From Bosea sp. 124 (lineage in GTDB: Bacteria > Pseudomonadota > Alphaproteobacteria > Rhizobiales > Beijerinckiaceae), in contig NZ_PZZM01000001.1 in the NCBI RefSeq assembly GCF_003046175.1, positions 3,241,001 through 3,305,000 of the forward strand: a DNA stretch of 64,000 nt, written 5' to 3'. A program made the translations under genes and the position numbers. The notes beneath the pieces were generated by a model. It ran no database searches. It was not told where the DNA came from and saw only the letters and a program-made list of their open reading frames with translations. Positions within the stretch are counted from its first letter, which is position 1. Each line of letters begins with the position of its first letter. Shown here piece by piece: positions 27,510 to 36,242 of the stretch.

Positions 27510-27932
27510 TCAGTCGAGCAAGTCGGCCGGCACCTTTCCACCGTTCTCGGACAACTTTTTGATGACAGCTTTGTGAAGCCAAATGTTCATGGTCGCGCTG
27601 TCGTTCGTATCGCCCGTGTAGCCAAGTTCATGCGCGAGCTCTTTGCGTGCAGTCAGACTGCTGTCGATCTTGAGCGCCTTTAGCAGGTCGACGATAGAGG
27701 TCTTCCAGTTCAGCTGCTGTCCGCTGTTCGCGACGGCCTTGTCGAGAATAGGAGCGACGTCGACGCTGGCCGTCGGTGCCCTGTTGGCGGTACCGGCCGG
27801 TGTCGAGCTCGAGGAGGAGGAGGAAGAAGGCGAAACCACGGCACCCGGCACAGGAGCGGCTCCGGGCGCCGCCACCGTGTCAGCCTTGGCCTCGCCGAAA
27901 ATCGCCTTCTTAATGCTGTCGAATATGCCCAT
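27510..27932 (-). CDS. DUF3597 domain-containing protein
   Basis: 140 aa. The start MGIFDSIKKAIFGEAKA is followed by a Ser/Pro/Ala-rich flexible linker (residues 20-50) with a run of eight serines. The conserved C-terminal domain reads APILDKAVANSGQQLNWKTS then IVDLLKALKIDSSLTARKEL then GYTGDTNDSATMNIWLHKAV. This is the classical DUF3597 layout, a cytoplasmic or periplasmic helical domain resembling LysM-associated proteins; function unknown. Complete, with its own terminator. Confidence 0.9.
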   Translation of the reverse strand: MGIFDSIKKAIFGEAKADTVAAPGAAPVPGAVVSPSSSSSSSSTPAGTANRAPTASVDVAPILDKAVANSGQQLNWKTSIVDLLKALKIDSSLTARKELAHELGYTGDTNDSATMNIWLHKAVIKKLSENGGKVPADLLD

Positions 27933-28146
27933 TTAAAATCTCCTGTCTGAATAGGACGGTTGGAGAACGGCGCGGCAGCAAGGGAGTTCCTCCATCGGAT
28001 GCGCGAAAGAAAATAGAAGATAGGCCGATCTTGTGTAAAAGACACCAGCATCCGCCCGCGACAGAGGTCTGCCTTGCCCTCTACCCACTGGACATCCGAC
28101 AGGGTGCGCCGCGCCTCCACGCCGCAGGTGTAACTCTTTAGTCATG

Positions 28147-28290
28147 CAACGTCGAGGCCGACACGTTCGTCATGGACGAGCAGGGCTTCGTGATGTGGGC
28201 GGTAGAACATGCCGGCGACCTCAAGTTCGAGGACCTGTCTGCCCGCATTCACCCCGCTGATCGCGACCGGGTCCGTGCGGCCTTCGCCAC
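28147..28290 (+). pseudogene. PAS-domain (sensor kinase) fragment
   Basis: One frame reads VEADTFVMDEQGFVMWAVEH then LKFEDLSARIHPADRDRVRA. The IHPADRDRVRAAF segment is typical of the end of a PAS fold in HWE/PAS_3-type histidine kinases. No start or kinase domain is present, and an IS3-type end follows immediately. First piece of the mosaic running to 29372. Confidence 0.45.
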
Positions 28291-28301
28291 CCAGGGAATC
28301 C

Positions 28302-28424
28302 TGCGTCACCTGGCGCTTGAACTCGATACTGTGGGTGCTGTGTCGGGCCATGGGCTTTCATCCTTCGGAAGCCCGGCTCCCCCGGTAAATTCCCTGCTGT
28401 CACGCTGTCCGCCTTAAGGGGCGC
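28302..28424 (-). mobile_element. IS3-family terminal fragment (same type as the element at 43398)
   Basis: The sequence is nearly the same as the OrfA-proximal end of the IS3 element at 43398-44646: MARHSTHSIEFKRQVTQD on the minus strand (from 28351) and the terminal CTGTCCGCCTTAAGGGGCGC. The IS tip is fused to the start of the mrp duplication at 28425. Confidence 0.8.
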
Positions 28425-28854
28425 GCTTGGGAAGGAGCTGCCAGCGCCTCAGCCGGGGCTTGGATGGCTGAAGCGCCGCCATCGCGTGGGAAGCTCCGAT
28501 CGCGATCGCGGCACCGACGAGGAACTGCCCGGTCGAGAAGGAGGTGAGCAACAGCCACATCAGCAGCAGCGCCGCGGTCAGGAGCGGATAGGGCAGCGCG
28601 CGGCTCATCGGGACACGCCCGGCAAGTAGCCCGCCCCCAGTACGCTCTGGATATAGGTCGATGGGGAATGCAGCGCATGCGCCGCAGCCTCTGTATAGCT
28701 GAGCATCGCGCCGCCCTGGACCGCAAGGAACATGCAGAGCGCCAGCAGCACGACGATCGGCGCGACCTCGACCACGAGCACGCGCGGAACGATGACCTCG
28801 AGCGGCGCCCAGAAGATCCGGATGCCGCTGCGCATCATGGCAACCAGCGCCGCG
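28425..28854 (-). repeat. 430-bp duplicate of the mrpE-mrpD junction
   Basis: This block repeats 31187-31616 in the same orientation, 2762 bp away, with a single mismatch that I can find (28444 G against 31206 A). It holds the first 60 or so codons of mrpE (from ATG 28608) and the last 83 codons of mrpD. Neither piece is a working gene. The near-identity shows a recent copying event. Confidence 0.93.
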
Positions 28855-29120
28855 TCGTCGGTCTTCGATCTCATGCGCGATTACATGGACGGCACGACGT
28901 CTTCCTCGCTCTACGAGGTGAAGCTCGGCCGCGAAAAAGTTTGGCGGCGAGACGCACGCCTACAGCGTCGCCTTCAGCAATCACGAGATCGACGACGTCG
29001 TGGCATGCCGACAAGATCATCTTCAACTCGATCGGTCAGCTCGAGCGCTTCGCCGAGGGCTGCAGGGCTGGAGCGTGGCCTGCGGCTCAACCCTCAGGTC
29101 AGTTCATCCGGCTTCGATCT
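28855..29120 (+). pseudogene. nspC: Carboxynorspermidine decarboxylase remnant
   Basis: Pieces in three frames read SSVFDLMRDYMDGTTSSSLY then FGGETHAYSVAFSNHEIDD then HADKIIFNSIGQLERFAEG then GLERGLRLNPQVSSSGFDLA. This is the N-terminal third of the PLP-dependent enzyme NspC, which makes norspermidine or spermidine. The lysine-bearing start and the C-terminus are missing. One frame loss is a single extra A in GAAAAAG near 28940. Not functional. Confidence 0.6.
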
Positions 29121-29372
29121 CGCCTGCCGGAAGTGCGGGATCAGCGATGCGAGGCTTTACAATTGGCGCAATCGCTATGGCGGACCATGCGGTGCCCGCG
29201 ACGAGTTCCTCCTCCCAGCCACCGCCCAGAACCTCAGAAAAATGGCGAAGTTGATGCCGTCGGGAGTGTCGCCTCCGGCGGCATGAGGGAGAAGGCCCTC
29301 TCACAACTCCTCCCGGGCTGCTCACGAATGGCGCCGACACCGACTTCTTCAACACCATCGGCCCGTAGCTTA
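29121..29372 (+). mobile_element. Chimeric IS scrap: IS3 OrfA piece fused to IS1182 transposase tail and end
   Basis: CRKCGISDARLYNWRNRYGG is an IS3-type OrfA segment. It runs in frame into PCGARDEFLLPATAQNLRKM and AKLMPSGVSPPAA, the C-terminus of the IS1182-type transposase found at 16947, ending at TGA 29286. The IS1182 terminal repeat (CACCGACTTCTTCAACACCA) follows at 29338. This copy keeps the glutamine codon that is TAG in the other one. Confidence 0.75.
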
Positions 29373-29600
29373 CTTCTCGAGAGTCCGCTTCGGGGCGATG
29401 CGACGAAGTCGGCAGCTGAGCCGCAGGAGCTGGCCAATTTCTTACGGTCGGGGTCAGTTTGCGACCAGTCCAACTCGGCTGGTCGAAGTCGACGGAATGA
29501 CCGTTTCGATGACCGCGCCGTCCTCCGCTGAGACGGTCATTGCTCTTAGATCGCAGTCGGCGATGTGTGCACAATCTCTCTAATGAATGGGGAGGAGATA

Positions 29601-29924
29601 ATGCTTGCCAAAATCAAGATGACGGGGCGATTGGTTAAGGTGGCCCGCTCTTTAGCGGGGATCAGTACCGAGGACTTCGCCAAGGCAGCCGGGCTAACTG
29701 TTCAATGGTTGGGCCTGATCGAAGCCAACGGCGGTGCCTGGGTAAGCTCGGAACGTGACGCCGCGGCACTACACGGTGCGTGTGAGCACTTCGTGGTTGT
29801 CGTCCTGGACGAGCGCGACGGCATGGGAGCAGGCGTCCGGCTAAAGTTCTCCCGTCAGGATGTAAAACAATTACTTCAGCTTGAAGATGAAGGCGGCATC
29901 AGCAGTCTGGACGACAATCCTTAA
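29601..29924 (+). CDS. Small XRE-like helix-turn-helix protein
   Basis: 107 aa from ATG 29601, chosen for the GGAGGAG site. The first half is a helix-turn-helix of the XRE type (VARSLAGISTEDFAKAAGLT, VQWLGLIEANGGAWVSS). The second half (VRLKFSRQDVKQLLQLEDEG) is a small acidic tail. Probably a transcription regulator; its neighbours are the IS debris and a 31-aa peptide frame, so the target is unclear. Confidence 0.65.
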   Translation: MLAKIKMTGRLVKVARSLAGISTEDFAKAAGLTVQWLGLIEANGGAWVSSERDAAALHGACEHFVVVVLDERDGMGAGVRLKFSRQDVKQLLQLEDEGGISSLDDNP

Positions 29925-30062
29925 AGGAATTTATTAATGCCGCGTCGCCTCATTATGAGGTAAATGACAGCCGTTTTCATTTGTAATGACTTTTAGTTTA
30001 GCAGAAATATGATAGATATAAATTTATTATGATTTAGTGTCTTCCTCTCAGGTGGGCTGAAG

Positions 30063-30158
30063 ATGAAACGTGATCTGAATATACGAATTATTGGATACGT
30101 CGTTCTTGTAATAATGCTCTTCGCGTTTTCATACTTATTGGCTCTGTTTTTTGAATAG
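30063..30158 (+). CDS. Candidate 31-aa single-span membrane peptide
   Basis: ATG 30063 to TAG 30158 encodes a basic N-terminus (MKRDLNIRI) followed by one hydrophobic helix (IGYVVLVIMLFAFSYLLALF). It lies in an AT-rich island (29930-30160) unlike the GC-rich surroundings, converging on mrpG. The ribosome site is weak. The positive-inside topology and clean hydrophobic stretch are what support it; too short for family assignment. Confidence 0.4.
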   Translation: MKRDLNIRIIGYVVLVIMLFAFSYLLALFFE

Positions 30159-30178
30159 CTTGCTCGCGGGCGCAAATT

Positions 30179-30610
30179 CTAGGCCTCGGGCCCTATTGAG
30201 TCGGGTCGCGTCGCCATCATATCTCCGAGCGCGGGTTCTTCAACTCCCGCGCTCCGACGCCGCAACAGCGCTCGCGGAGGCACGTCCACATTTCCTTCAA
30301 CCCGATCTCGATAGAGGGCCGCACGAGCGAGCAGCATGAGCGTGACCGGTGTCGTGACGGTGATGAACGCACCGATCATGAACTCATGCAGGATCGGTCG
30401 CGATCCCAGCGCCGAGAAGCAGACAATCGACGCAAGCAAGATCGCGCCGGTCCCCCAGCTCGTGCCGAGCGTCGGTGCATGGACCCGCTCGAAGAATCTG
30501 CGGAAACGCAATGTTCCGATCGCTCCCAGCAGCGTCAGCCCGGCGCCGAGGAGGACCAGGAAGGCGGTCAGCAGCGCCGCCCAGGCGGAGAGGTTCGCGG
30601 CGTGGGTCAT
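30179..30610 (-). CDS. mrpG: Na+/H+ antiporter subunit MrpG (PhaG)
   Basis: 143 aa from ATG 30610, overlapping the mrpF stop as ATGA. Three helices with the family segments LGAIGTLRFRRFFERVHAPT and FMIGAFITVTTPVTLMLLAR. MrpG is the small accessory subunit of the multi-subunit cation/proton antiporter. A C-terminal hydrophilic arginine-rich tail of about 40 aa is slightly long for the family. Last gene of the operon. Confidence 0.9.
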   Translation of the reverse strand: MTHAANLSAWAALLTAFLVLLGAGLTLLGAIGTLRFRRFFERVHAPTLGTSWGTGAILLASIVCFSALGSRPILHEFMIGAFITVTTPVTLMLLARAALYRDRVEGNVDVPPRALLRRRSAGVEEPALGDMMATRPDSIGPEA

Positions 30611-30888
30611 TCGATCACCTCGCCGCGCATGAGAAATTTGGCGAGGGCGACGCTCGAGACGAAACCGAGCACGCTGATGATCAAGGCCGCCTCGAAATAG
30701 ATCGCACTTCCGGTGCGAATACCGATCGTCAGCACCAGAAGCATCGCACTGACGTACATGGCGTCCAGGCAAAGTACCCGATCCTGCGCGCGGGATCCCC
30801 GCATGAGCCTGTAGGCGCTGCACCCCATGGCAGCGACGAGCATCGCCTGAGCGGCCATCACCGACCACAGGAGGATTGCGGCCGTCAT
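30607..30888 (-). CDS. mrpF: Na+/H+ antiporter subunit MrpF (PhaF)
   Basis: 93 aa, three helices, with the typical central YRLMRGSRAQDRVLCLDAMY stretch joining helices 1 and 2. Overlaps mrpE by four bases and mrpG by four bases, so translation is coupled. Needed for assembly and activity of the whole antiporter complex in the inner membrane. Confidence 0.92.
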   Translation of the reverse strand: MTAAILLWSVMAAQAMLVAAMGCSAYRLMRGSRAQDRVLCLDAMYVSAMLLVLTIGIRTGSAIYFEAALIISVLGFVSSVALAKFLMRGEVIE

Positions 30889-31370
30889 TCGAATATCCCC
30901 ATAAGCAGCGCCTCATAGCGGTTCTTGATCAGGGAGACCCAGTCAGCCTCGTCGACGAGGTCGAGCACATGGATCAGAAGGACACCAGAATCAGGGGCGT
31001 ACTCGACCCAGGCCGTCCCGGGCGTGCTGGTGACGATGCACGACAGCAGGGCCAGGCCCGTCTTGTCGCGCAGGTCGAGCGGTATGGCGACGAAGCCCGC
31101 GACCCGATCACGACGATCTCCCTGGATGATGATCCTGGCAACGGCAATGTTCGACTGGAGGATGTCCAGCATGACGATGCCCAGAAGCTTGGGAAGGAGC
31201 TGCCAACGCCTCAGCCGGGGCTTGGATGGCTGAAGCGCCGCCATCGCGTGGGAAGCTCCGATCGCGATCGCGGCACCGACGAGGAACTGCCCGGTCGAGA
31301 AGGAGGTGAGCAACAGCCACATCAGCAGCAGCGCCGCGGTCAGGAGCGGATAGGGCAGCGCGCGGCTCAT
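30885..31370 (-). CDS. mrpE: Na+/H+ antiporter subunit MrpE (PhaE)
   Basis: 161 aa from ATG 31370 (MSRALPYPLLTAALLLMWLL), overlapping mrpD by four bases. Family features: two N-terminal helices, then MLDILQSNIAVARIIIQGDR and LSCIVTSTPGTAWVEYAPDS. The first third is duplicated at 28425-28608. Function: assembly and activity of the Mrp antiporter. Confidence 0.92.
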   Translation of the reverse strand: MSRALPYPLLTAALLLMWLLLTSFSTGQFLVGAAIAIGASHAMAALQPSKPRLRRWQLLPKLLGIVMLDILQSNIAVARIIIQGDRRDRVAGFVAIPLDLRDKTGLALLSCIVTSTPGTAWVEYAPDSGVLLIHVLDLVDEADWVSLIKNRYEALLMGIFE

Positions 31371-33001
31371 CGGGACACGCCCGGCAAGTAGCCCGCCCCC
31401 AGTACGCTCTGGATATAGGTCGATGGGGAATGCAGCGCATGCGCCGCAGCCTCTGTATAGCTGAGCATCGCGCCGCCCTGGACCGCAAGGAACATGCAGA
31501 GCGCCAGCAGCACGACGATCGGCGCGACCTCGACCACGAGCACGCGCGGAACGATGACCTCGAGCGGCGCCCAGAAGATCCGGATGCCGCTGCGCATCAT
31601 GGCAACCAGCGCCGCGAGACCGGACAGGATGACCAGCGCGACCAACAGCCAGATGCGACCCGGGATCGTCGCTGGTGAGCCGAGCCCGTCCGGGTTCAGC
31701 ATCCCCGTCAACATGGCGAACTTGGCGATGAACCCCGACAGCGGCGGCAGGCCCGCAAGCAGGAGCGCGACGCATCCGAACGAGACGCCGAGTACGGCGA
31801 GCGCCCCCGGCATGGCCACGCCGACCTCCTCGTCCTCATGTTCCTCACTCTCGTCGGTCTCGTCGCCATACGCCTCCATGGTGACGGCCAGCAGGTCCGC
31901 GGCTGGTTCGCGTGCCCGCTCCACCAACTCGATCAGCATGAAGAAGGCCGCGACGCTGAGGGTCGAACTGACGAGGTAGAACAAGGCACCGGACACGACC
32001 GTCGCGTTGCCAATCCCGACGGCCGCGAGCAAGGTCCCCGAGGAGATGAGCACGCTGTAGCCGGCGAGCCTGCCCATCGCCTGGGACGCGAGCACCCCGA
32101 ATGTCGCAAAGGCGATCGTCCCCATGCCGCCCCACAGCAGGACCATACCGCCGAAGCCCGCCGCATCACCCGTCTCGGGGCCGAAGAGCAGGAGCGTGAG
32201 CCGCAGCAGCACGTAGGTGCCAACCTTGGTCAGCACGACGAAGATCGCGGCAACCGGGGCCGCCGCCGCCATATAGGCGGAAGGAAGCCAGAAGCAGAGC
32301 GGCCACATCCCGGCCTTGACCAGGAAGGCGGTGCCGAGGATCGCGACGCCGGCGCGAAGCAGCGCCTGGTCCTCGGCGGGCACTGCCGGCAGACGGACGG
32401 CGAGGTCGGCCATGTTCAGCGTTCCGGCGGTTCCATAGATCAGGCTGACGCCGATGAGGAAGAGCAGCGATGCGGCCAGGTTGATCGCGATATAGTGGAG
32501 CCCGGCGCGAACCCGGAACGCGCCGGAACCATGCAGCAGCAGGCCATAGGACGCTGCCAGCGTGACCTCGAAGAAGACGAAGAGATTGAACAGATCCCCC
32601 GTCAGGAACGCGCCTCCGAGCCCCATGAGCATGCACTGGAAGAGCGTGTGGAAATGCGGCCCGGCCCGGTGCCAGCGCGCGGTCGAGAACACGAGCGACG
32701 TGACTGCCAGCACGGCAGTGAGTGCAAGCATCAGTGCCGACAGTCGATCGAGCACGAGCACGATGGCGAACGGCGCGGGCCAGTTGGCGACGGCATAGGA
32801 TGAGGACAGGGCCGCGCCTGCGCCAGGAGCCCCGTCCGCCAAACGCACCAGAGCGATCGCCGTCATAAGGAGCAGCAAGGTTGACGCAACGCTGAGCAGC
32901 GCCTTCAGCGTGTGGCGCAACTCGTCGATCAACAGGAGAGCGGCCCCTGTGATCAGCGGGAGCAGGACCGGAACGATGAGAAGGTGTCTCGTCCACTCCA
33001 T
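31367..33001 (-). CDS. mrpD: Na+/H+ antiporter subunit MrpD (PhaD)
   Basis: 544-aa polytopic NuoM/N-like subunit with about 14 helices. The channel segment VKAGMWPLCFWLPSAYMAAA carries the conserved lysine, and FVFFEVTLAASYGLLLHG the conserved glutamate. Its ATG shares a base with the mrpC TAA (TAATG). An acidic cytoplasmic insert (DETDESEEHEDEEVG) near residue 385 is unusual. Its last 83 codons are copied at 28604-28854. Confidence 0.93.
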   Translation of the reverse strand: MEWTRHLLIVPVLLPLITGAALLLIDELRHTLKALLSVASTLLLLMTAIALVRLADGAPGAGAALSSSYAVANWPAPFAIVLVLDRLSALMLALTAVLAVTSLVFSTARWHRAGPHFHTLFQCMLMGLGGAFLTGDLFNLFVFFEVTLAASYGLLLHGSGAFRVRAGLHYIAINLAASLLFLIGVSLIYGTAGTLNMADLAVRLPAVPAEDQALLRAGVAILGTAFLVKAGMWPLCFWLPSAYMAAAAPVAAIFVVLTKVGTYVLLRLTLLLFGPETGDAAGFGGMVLLWGGMGTIAFATFGVLASQAMGRLAGYSVLISSGTLLAAVGIGNATVVSGALFYLVSSTLSVAAFFMLIELVERAREPAADLLAVTMEAYGDETDESEEHEDEEVGVAMPGALAVLGVSFGCVALLLAGLPPLSGFIAKFAMLTGMLNPDGLGSPATIPGRIWLLVALVILSGLAALVAMMRSGIRIFWAPLEVIVPRVLVVEVAPIVVLLALCMFLAVQGGAMLSYTEAAAHALHSPSTYIQSVLGAGYLPGVSR

Positions 33002-33342
33002 TAGCTCGACTCTCTCCCGTCGACATGATCGTTCCGCGTCAGCCCGCGGGCGACGAGCAGCACGACCAGGAGGAGGGCGGTCGTGGCGAAACCGATCACG
33101 ATCGCCGTGAGCACGAGCGCCTGCGGAATCGGGTCGGCATAATCCGCCGGGTTCCCCGCGCCGCCGGGTTCCAGCACGGGGGCTGCGCCGACGCGTAGCC
33201 GACCCATGCTGAAGATGAAGAGGTTCACCGCATAGGAGAGCAGCGACAGGCCGATGACGAGCTGATAGGTGCGCGGACGCAGGACCAGCCAGACACCCGA
33301 TCCGGTGAGAACGCCGATGGCGATTGCAAGCGTCAATTCCAT
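33001..33342 (-). CDS. mrpC: Na+/H+ antiporter subunit MrpC (PhaC)
   Basis: 113 aa, NuoK-like, three helices (AIAIGVLTGSGVWLVLR; LVIGLSLLSYAVNLFIFSMG; ALVLTAIVIGFATTALLLVV) with the DPIPQALVLTAIVIG signature. Overlaps the mrpA stop by ten bases. Part of the proton path next to MrpA and MrpD. Confidence 0.93.
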   Translation of the reverse strand: MELTLAIAIGVLTGSGVWLVLRPRTYQLVIGLSLLSYAVNLFIFSMGRLRVGAAPVLEPGGAGNPADYADPIPQALVLTAIVIGFATTALLLVVLLVARGLTRNDHVDGRESS

Positions 33343-36242
33343 CGCCGGCGCTCCTCCTCGAGGCGGGCCGCGCGCAGGCGGCGGACGGATTGGTGGGCGA
33401 TGGCGATCAGCATTAGCACCGTGGCCCCCACCACGAGGCTGAATACGCCGAGGTCGAACAGGGTCGCGCTCGCCATAGGGATCTTCCCGACGAGCGGCAG
33501 CTCTACGTACCGGAAATACGAGGTGAGGAAGGAATCTCCCAGGAGCATCGAGGCAGCACCGGTGAACGCCGCCAGCAGCAGGCCGCCACCGATCCAGGCA
33601 ACCGGACGGATGCGCAACCTGTCCTCGACCCAGACCGTGCCCGCCGCCATGTATTGGAGGATGAAGCCCGCCGCCATCGCGACGCCGGCCGCAAAGCCCC
33701 CTCCCGGAGCGTCATGTCCACGCAGGAAGAGATAGGCCGCCAGGACGATGACGACCGGGAACATCCACTGCATGATCACGGACGGCACGTAGAGGTATTC
33801 CGCCTTCGTCGCTCCTGCCTCCATCTCCGGCTCGGCCTCGTCATTGGACCGCTGGATGAGCTGCTGCTCGGGCCGCTCGATGCTGTCCGGCGCGGGGCGG
33901 AAACGCCGCAGCAGCGCGAAGACGGTCAGCGCCACGATGCCGAGCACCGTGATTTCGCCGAGCGTATCGAAACCGCGGAAGTCGACGAGAATGACGTTGA
34001 CGATGTTGCGGCCGCCACCTTCGCTGTAGGCCTTCTCGACGAAGAATTTCGCGATCGTGTCGGGTGGCGTGCGCGTCATCACCGCGTAGGAGATCGCCGT
34101 CATTCCCATACCCGCAACGACGGCGATGGCGAGGTCCCGGAAGCGGCGCAGCCGCGGGAGCCAGCCGCTCGGTTCCGGCACGTCCTCAGAGCGCTTGGGC
34201 AGCCACCGCAGGCCGAGCAGGATGAGCACGGTCGTCACGATCTCGACGACGAGCTGGGTTGCCGCAAGGTCCGGCGCGGAGAGCCAGACGAAGGTCACGC
34301 AGGTCACGAGCCCCGTCCCCCCAAGCAGGACGAGTGCCGCAAGGCGGTGGAACTTGGCCTGATAGGCGGCGGCGACCGCGCAGGTCATGCCGACGCACCA
34401 AAGGCCCGTGAAAGCGAAATCCGTCGCTCCATTGCCGAAGGCACCGAAGGAGAGGCCTGAAGCGATCAGCGGGACGGCACCTGCGGCGACTGCGGCCGCC
34501 ACCAGCAGGCGCATCTGAGGCTGAAGACGCCTGGTGCCGAAGACGTCCTCGACCAGATGCGCCCATCGCCACGAAATCGCGACCATGAACCGCTCAAAGA
34601 TGCGCTGGCCCTTGATCCGGCCAAGAAGCGGCGGACGCTCGGAGCGTTCGAGGTAATCGCCGGCGACGAGATACAGAAGCGCGCCAGCGGCCAGCGCGAC
34701 CACGCTCATCGCCAGGGGAACGTTGAAGCCGTGCCAGACCGCCAGGCTGTATGGCGGCGTGGCAGCGCCGAGCACGGACGTAACCGCGACGTGAAGGAAC
34801 GGACCGATGGTCAGGGCGGGTACTATCCCGACGACGAGGCAGGCGATGACCAGGAACATGACCGGGAACCGCATCCAGAACGGCGGCTCGTGGGGCTCGC
34901 GGGGAAAGCTCTCGGGCGGCGCTCCCAGGAAGATCGAATGGATCAGCCGCAGCGAATAGGTGACGGCGAGGGCGCTACCGAGCACGGCCGCGTAGGGTGC
35001 GGCGGTGTCCAGCCAGGAATCGGCGTGGGTCTCCACGGCTTCCGCGAAGAACATCTCCTTCGACAGGAAGCCGTTCAGCAGCGGAATGCCCGCCATGGCG
35101 GCGCTTGCCACCATGGCGAGTGTGCCCGTGATCGGCATGTAGCGGAACAGGCCTGAGAGCCGCCGCAGGTCGCGCGTGCCCGTCTCGTGGTCGATGATCC
35201 CGGCCGCCATGAACAGCGATGCCTTGAAGGTTGCATGATTGAGCATGTGGAAAATGGCCGCCACGGCCGCGAGCGGGCTCCCGAGGCTGAGCAGTAGCGT
35301 GATCAGACCCAGATGGCTGATCGTCGAGTAGGCAAGGAGCCCCTTCAGGTCATGCTGGAACATGGCGAGGTACGCGCCGAGCACGAACGACGCCATTCCC
35401 GCAATGCCCAGGATCATGAACCATTCGGGCGTACCGGAGAGCACCGGCCAAAGCCGCGCCATGAGGAACACGCCAGCCTTCACCATGGTGGCCGAATGCA
35501 GGAACGCCGACACGGGCGTTGGCGCCGCCATGGCGTTGGGTAGCCAGAAATGAAAGGGAAACTGCGCGCTTTTCGTGAGCGTGCCGAGGAGTATCAGCAC
35601 AAGCGCCGGGACGTATAGCTCATGCGAACGGATAAGGTTGCCTGACCGGAGGACGTCGTCGAGGTCGTAGCTTCCAACGATATGACCGACGATCAGCACT
35701 CCGCCTAGCAGAGCGAGGCCTCCCATGCCCGTTATGGTCATGGCCATGCGGGCGCCGTCGCGCGCTGGTTGAGTATGGTGCCAATAACCGATTAGCAGGA
35801 ATGAGAAAATGCTGGTCAGTTCCCAAAACACGACCAGAAGGATCAGATTGCCCGAGAGGACCACCCCCAGCATCGATCCGGTGAATGCCAGGAAGAACAG
35901 ATAGAAACGGCGGACTGGATCTTCGGCGGAGATGTAGTATCTGGCGTAGATGACAACCAGGAGTCCGATACCGCTGACGAGGACCGCGAAGATCCAGGCG
36001 AAACCGTCCATCCTCAGGGTGAAATTAAGTCCGAGAGCAGGTATCCAGTCGATCCGGAACTGGACGGCATCGCCGCTGCTCACCGCTGGATAGAGCGAAA
36101 CCGCCAGGACCAGGCAGGCCAGCATGGTGACCCCGGTGATCCAGGTCGCTGGTTCGCGGGAGCCCCCCGGGAATAGGACCACGGCCAGGCTGCTAACGAA
36201 GGGAAGGACGAGGATCAGCAGTACCGGGGAAGGCTCCATCAT
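33333..36242 (-). CDS. mrpA: Fused Na+/H+ antiporter subunit MrpA-MrpB (PhaAB)
   Basis: 969 aa. Residues 1-500 form the NuoL-like antiporter module, with VVFWELTSIFSFLLIG and GTLTKSAQFPFHFWLPNAMA carrying the glutamate and lysine. The MrpA-specific C-terminal segment follows (VNVILVDFRGFDTLGEITVL, about 750-770). From about residue 820 there is an MrpB-type domain (MQWMFPVVIVLAAYLFLRGH, PGGGFAAGVAMAAGFILQYM). The fusion is typical of the rhizobial Pha type. The complex exchanges Na+ or K+ for protons and supports growth at high pH or salt. Overlaps the upstream gene as ATGA. Confidence 0.94.
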   Translation of the reverse strand: MMEPSPVLLILVLPFVSSLAVVLFPGGSREPATWITGVTMLACLVLAVSLYPAVSSGDAVQFRIDWIPALGLNFTLRMDGFAWIFAVLVSGIGLLVVIYARYYISAEDPVRRFYLFFLAFTGSMLGVVLSGNLILLVVFWELTSIFSFLLIGYWHHTQPARDGARMAMTITGMGGLALLGGVLIVGHIVGSYDLDDVLRSGNLIRSHELYVPALVLILLGTLTKSAQFPFHFWLPNAMAAPTPVSAFLHSATMVKAGVFLMARLWPVLSGTPEWFMILGIAGMASFVLGAYLAMFQHDLKGLLAYSTISHLGLITLLLSLGSPLAAVAAIFHMLNHATFKASLFMAAGIIDHETGTRDLRRLSGLFRYMPITGTLAMVASAAMAGIPLLNGFLSKEMFFAEAVETHADSWLDTAAPYAAVLGSALAVTYSLRLIHSIFLGAPPESFPREPHEPPFWMRFPVMFLVIACLVVGIVPALTIGPFLHVAVTSVLGAATPPYSLAVWHGFNVPLAMSVVALAAGALLYLVAGDYLERSERPPLLGRIKGQRIFERFMVAISWRWAHLVEDVFGTRRLQPQMRLLVAAAVAAGAVPLIASGLSFGAFGNGATDFAFTGLWCVGMTCAVAAAYQAKFHRLAALVLLGGTGLVTCVTFVWLSAPDLAATQLVVEIVTTVLILLGLRWLPKRSEDVPEPSGWLPRLRRFRDLAIAVVAGMGMTAISYAVMTRTPPDTIAKFFVEKAYSEGGGRNIVNVILVDFRGFDTLGEITVLGIVALTVFALLRRFRPAPDSIERPEQQLIQRSNDEAEPEMEAGATKAEYLYVPSVIMQWMFPVVIVLAAYLFLRGHDAPGGGFAAGVAMAAGFILQYMAAGTVWVEDRLRIRPVAWIGGGLLLAAFTGAASMLLGDSFLTSYFRYVELPLVGKIPMASATLFDLGVFSLVVGATVLMLIAIAHQSVRRLRAARLEEERRRWN

